A stretch of DNA of 64,000 nt. Source: Aquipuribacter hungaricus (GTDB lineage: Bacteria > Actinomycetota > Actinomycetes > Actinomycetales > JBBAYJ01). The DNA lies in NCBI RefSeq assembly GCF_042663885.1, contig NZ_JBHSXV010000002.1; one strand, 5' to 3'. This document shows, in pieces, positions 63,442-64,000 of this stretch. The notes beneath the pieces were generated by a model. That model was not told the DNA's origin. It made no database searches and saw only the letters and a program-made list of their open reading frames with translations. A program made the translations under genes and the position numbers. Position 1 is the stretch's first letter, and every line of letters starts with the position of its first letter.

Positions 63442-64000
63442 GTGCAGGTGCTTGCGTCCTACTCCGAAGCCGGCGGAGCCACAAAGACGACCACCGCAGT
63501 GTCGTTGGCGATGGTGGCCGCCGAGGAGGGCCGTGACGTCGTTCTGGTCGACCTCGACCCCCGAGCAGCGAGCACCAAGTGGACTGGAGTTGAGCCCACC
63601 AGCAAGGGTCTGCACGTCGGAGCAATCCTTGCGGACGAAGACCCGGCCGGCTGGGCCGACGAGCTCGCTGTGCCCTGTGCCTGGAGTCCCCACCTCAGAG
63701 TCATCCCCTCCGCCCGGGACGTGTCCCTCCGGGAGGGCGAGCGGGCTGACCACGCAGAAGTACGATTGCGGGCATCCCTCGAGGGCTTGAGCGCGGACTT
63801 GGTCGTCATCGACTGTCCCAACCGCCAGGGCGGACCCCTGATCCAGAACGCGCTCACGGCCGCCGACAGCATCGTCTACGCAGCCAAACTCGACGAGGAC
63901 GGCCTGGACGGCGTGGACGGCGCCGCGGCCACCGTCGCCCGCTTCCACGCCAACCGTCGCCGCCTCGGCCTGGATCCCAGCGTGCACGAGGCCGGCATCG
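63442..64000 (+). CDS. parA: ParA partition ATPase, right-overlap copy (cut by window end)
   Basis: First 186 codons of the gene annotated at 2035-2812, here without the frame break (ADELAVPCAWSPHLRVIPSA reads through). The true protein joins this sequence to 2595-2812. Confidence 0.9.
   Translation, partial: MQVLASYSEAGGATKTTTAVSLAMVAAEEGRDVVLVDLDPRAASTKWTGVEPTSKGLHVGAILADEDPAGWADELAVPCAWSPHLRVIPSARDVSLREGERADHAEVRLRASLEGLSADLVVIDCPNRQGGPLIQNALTAADSIVYAAKLDEDGLDGVDGAAATVARFHANRRRLGLDPSVHEAGI

Noticed and set aside
1..64000. tRNA or rRNA genes
   Set aside because: No cloverleaf-like segments or rRNA signatures were seen on either strand by eye; a covariance search was not possible.

Overview
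The window is a high-GC actinobacterial replicon with many GTG starts, ribbon-helix-helix regulators, SigE-type ECF sigma factors and an actinobacterial type IV secretion set. It is almost certainly one circular conjugative plasmid written out linearly. Bases 1-2594 repeat bases 61405-64000, so the unique circle is about 61.4 kb. No rRNA, tRNA or CRISPR array was seen. The genus cannot be read from the sequence.

Layout. (1) 60994-63441, continuing at 1641-3290: replication and partition. There is a primase-polymerase-like Rep, a structured non-coding element, ParA, a small ribbon-helix-helix ParB and a CTAG-rich centromere-like cluster. (2) 3.7-9.9 kb: defence cargo. An AbiTii-domain membrane protein sits beside a resolvase remnant, a serine recombinase and an IetAS-type AAA ATPase plus subtilisin-like protease pair. 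(3) 10.3-20.2 kb: regulatory cargo. Two paralogous ECF sigma/membrane-partner modules share a promoter motif; around them lie a nucleoside-kinase-like protein, exported proteins, tiny membrane proteins, a helix-hairpin-helix protein and a methyltransferase. (4) 20.9-22.2 kb: a zinc-finger protein and scraps of cation transporter genes. (5) 22.2-28.5 kb: mobilisation. There are accessory genes, an oriT-like inverted repeat, a MobC-like protein, an HUH relaxase and a coiled-coil partner. (6) 30.0-42.2 kb: a respiratory block holding a CopD/CtaG-type assembly protein, cytochrome c oxidase subunit I and the cytochrome c biogenesis genes tlpA/resA, ccdA, resB and ccsB, between two M23 peptidase genes. 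(7) 42195-46137: an IS21-family element with two extra genes, inserted into the second M23 gene. (8) 47.5-60.9 kb: the mating apparatus (VirD4-like, VirB4-like, SCO6880-like, TrbL/VirB6-like, VirB8-like, small pilin-like protein, lytic hydrolase, ParA-like ATPase) around a divergent control region.

A caution applies to the whole window. Many genes look frameshifted, yet nearly every break falls at a place where restoring the tetranucleotide AGCT rejoins the reading frame. The left copy of the terminal repeat shows the same AGCT-centred differences from the right copy. I read these as consensus errors, probably caused by base modification at AGCT, and annotate the affected genes as whole. Real decay is limited to the M23 gene split by the IS, an M28 aminopeptidase remnant, the transporter scraps and a resolvase remnant.
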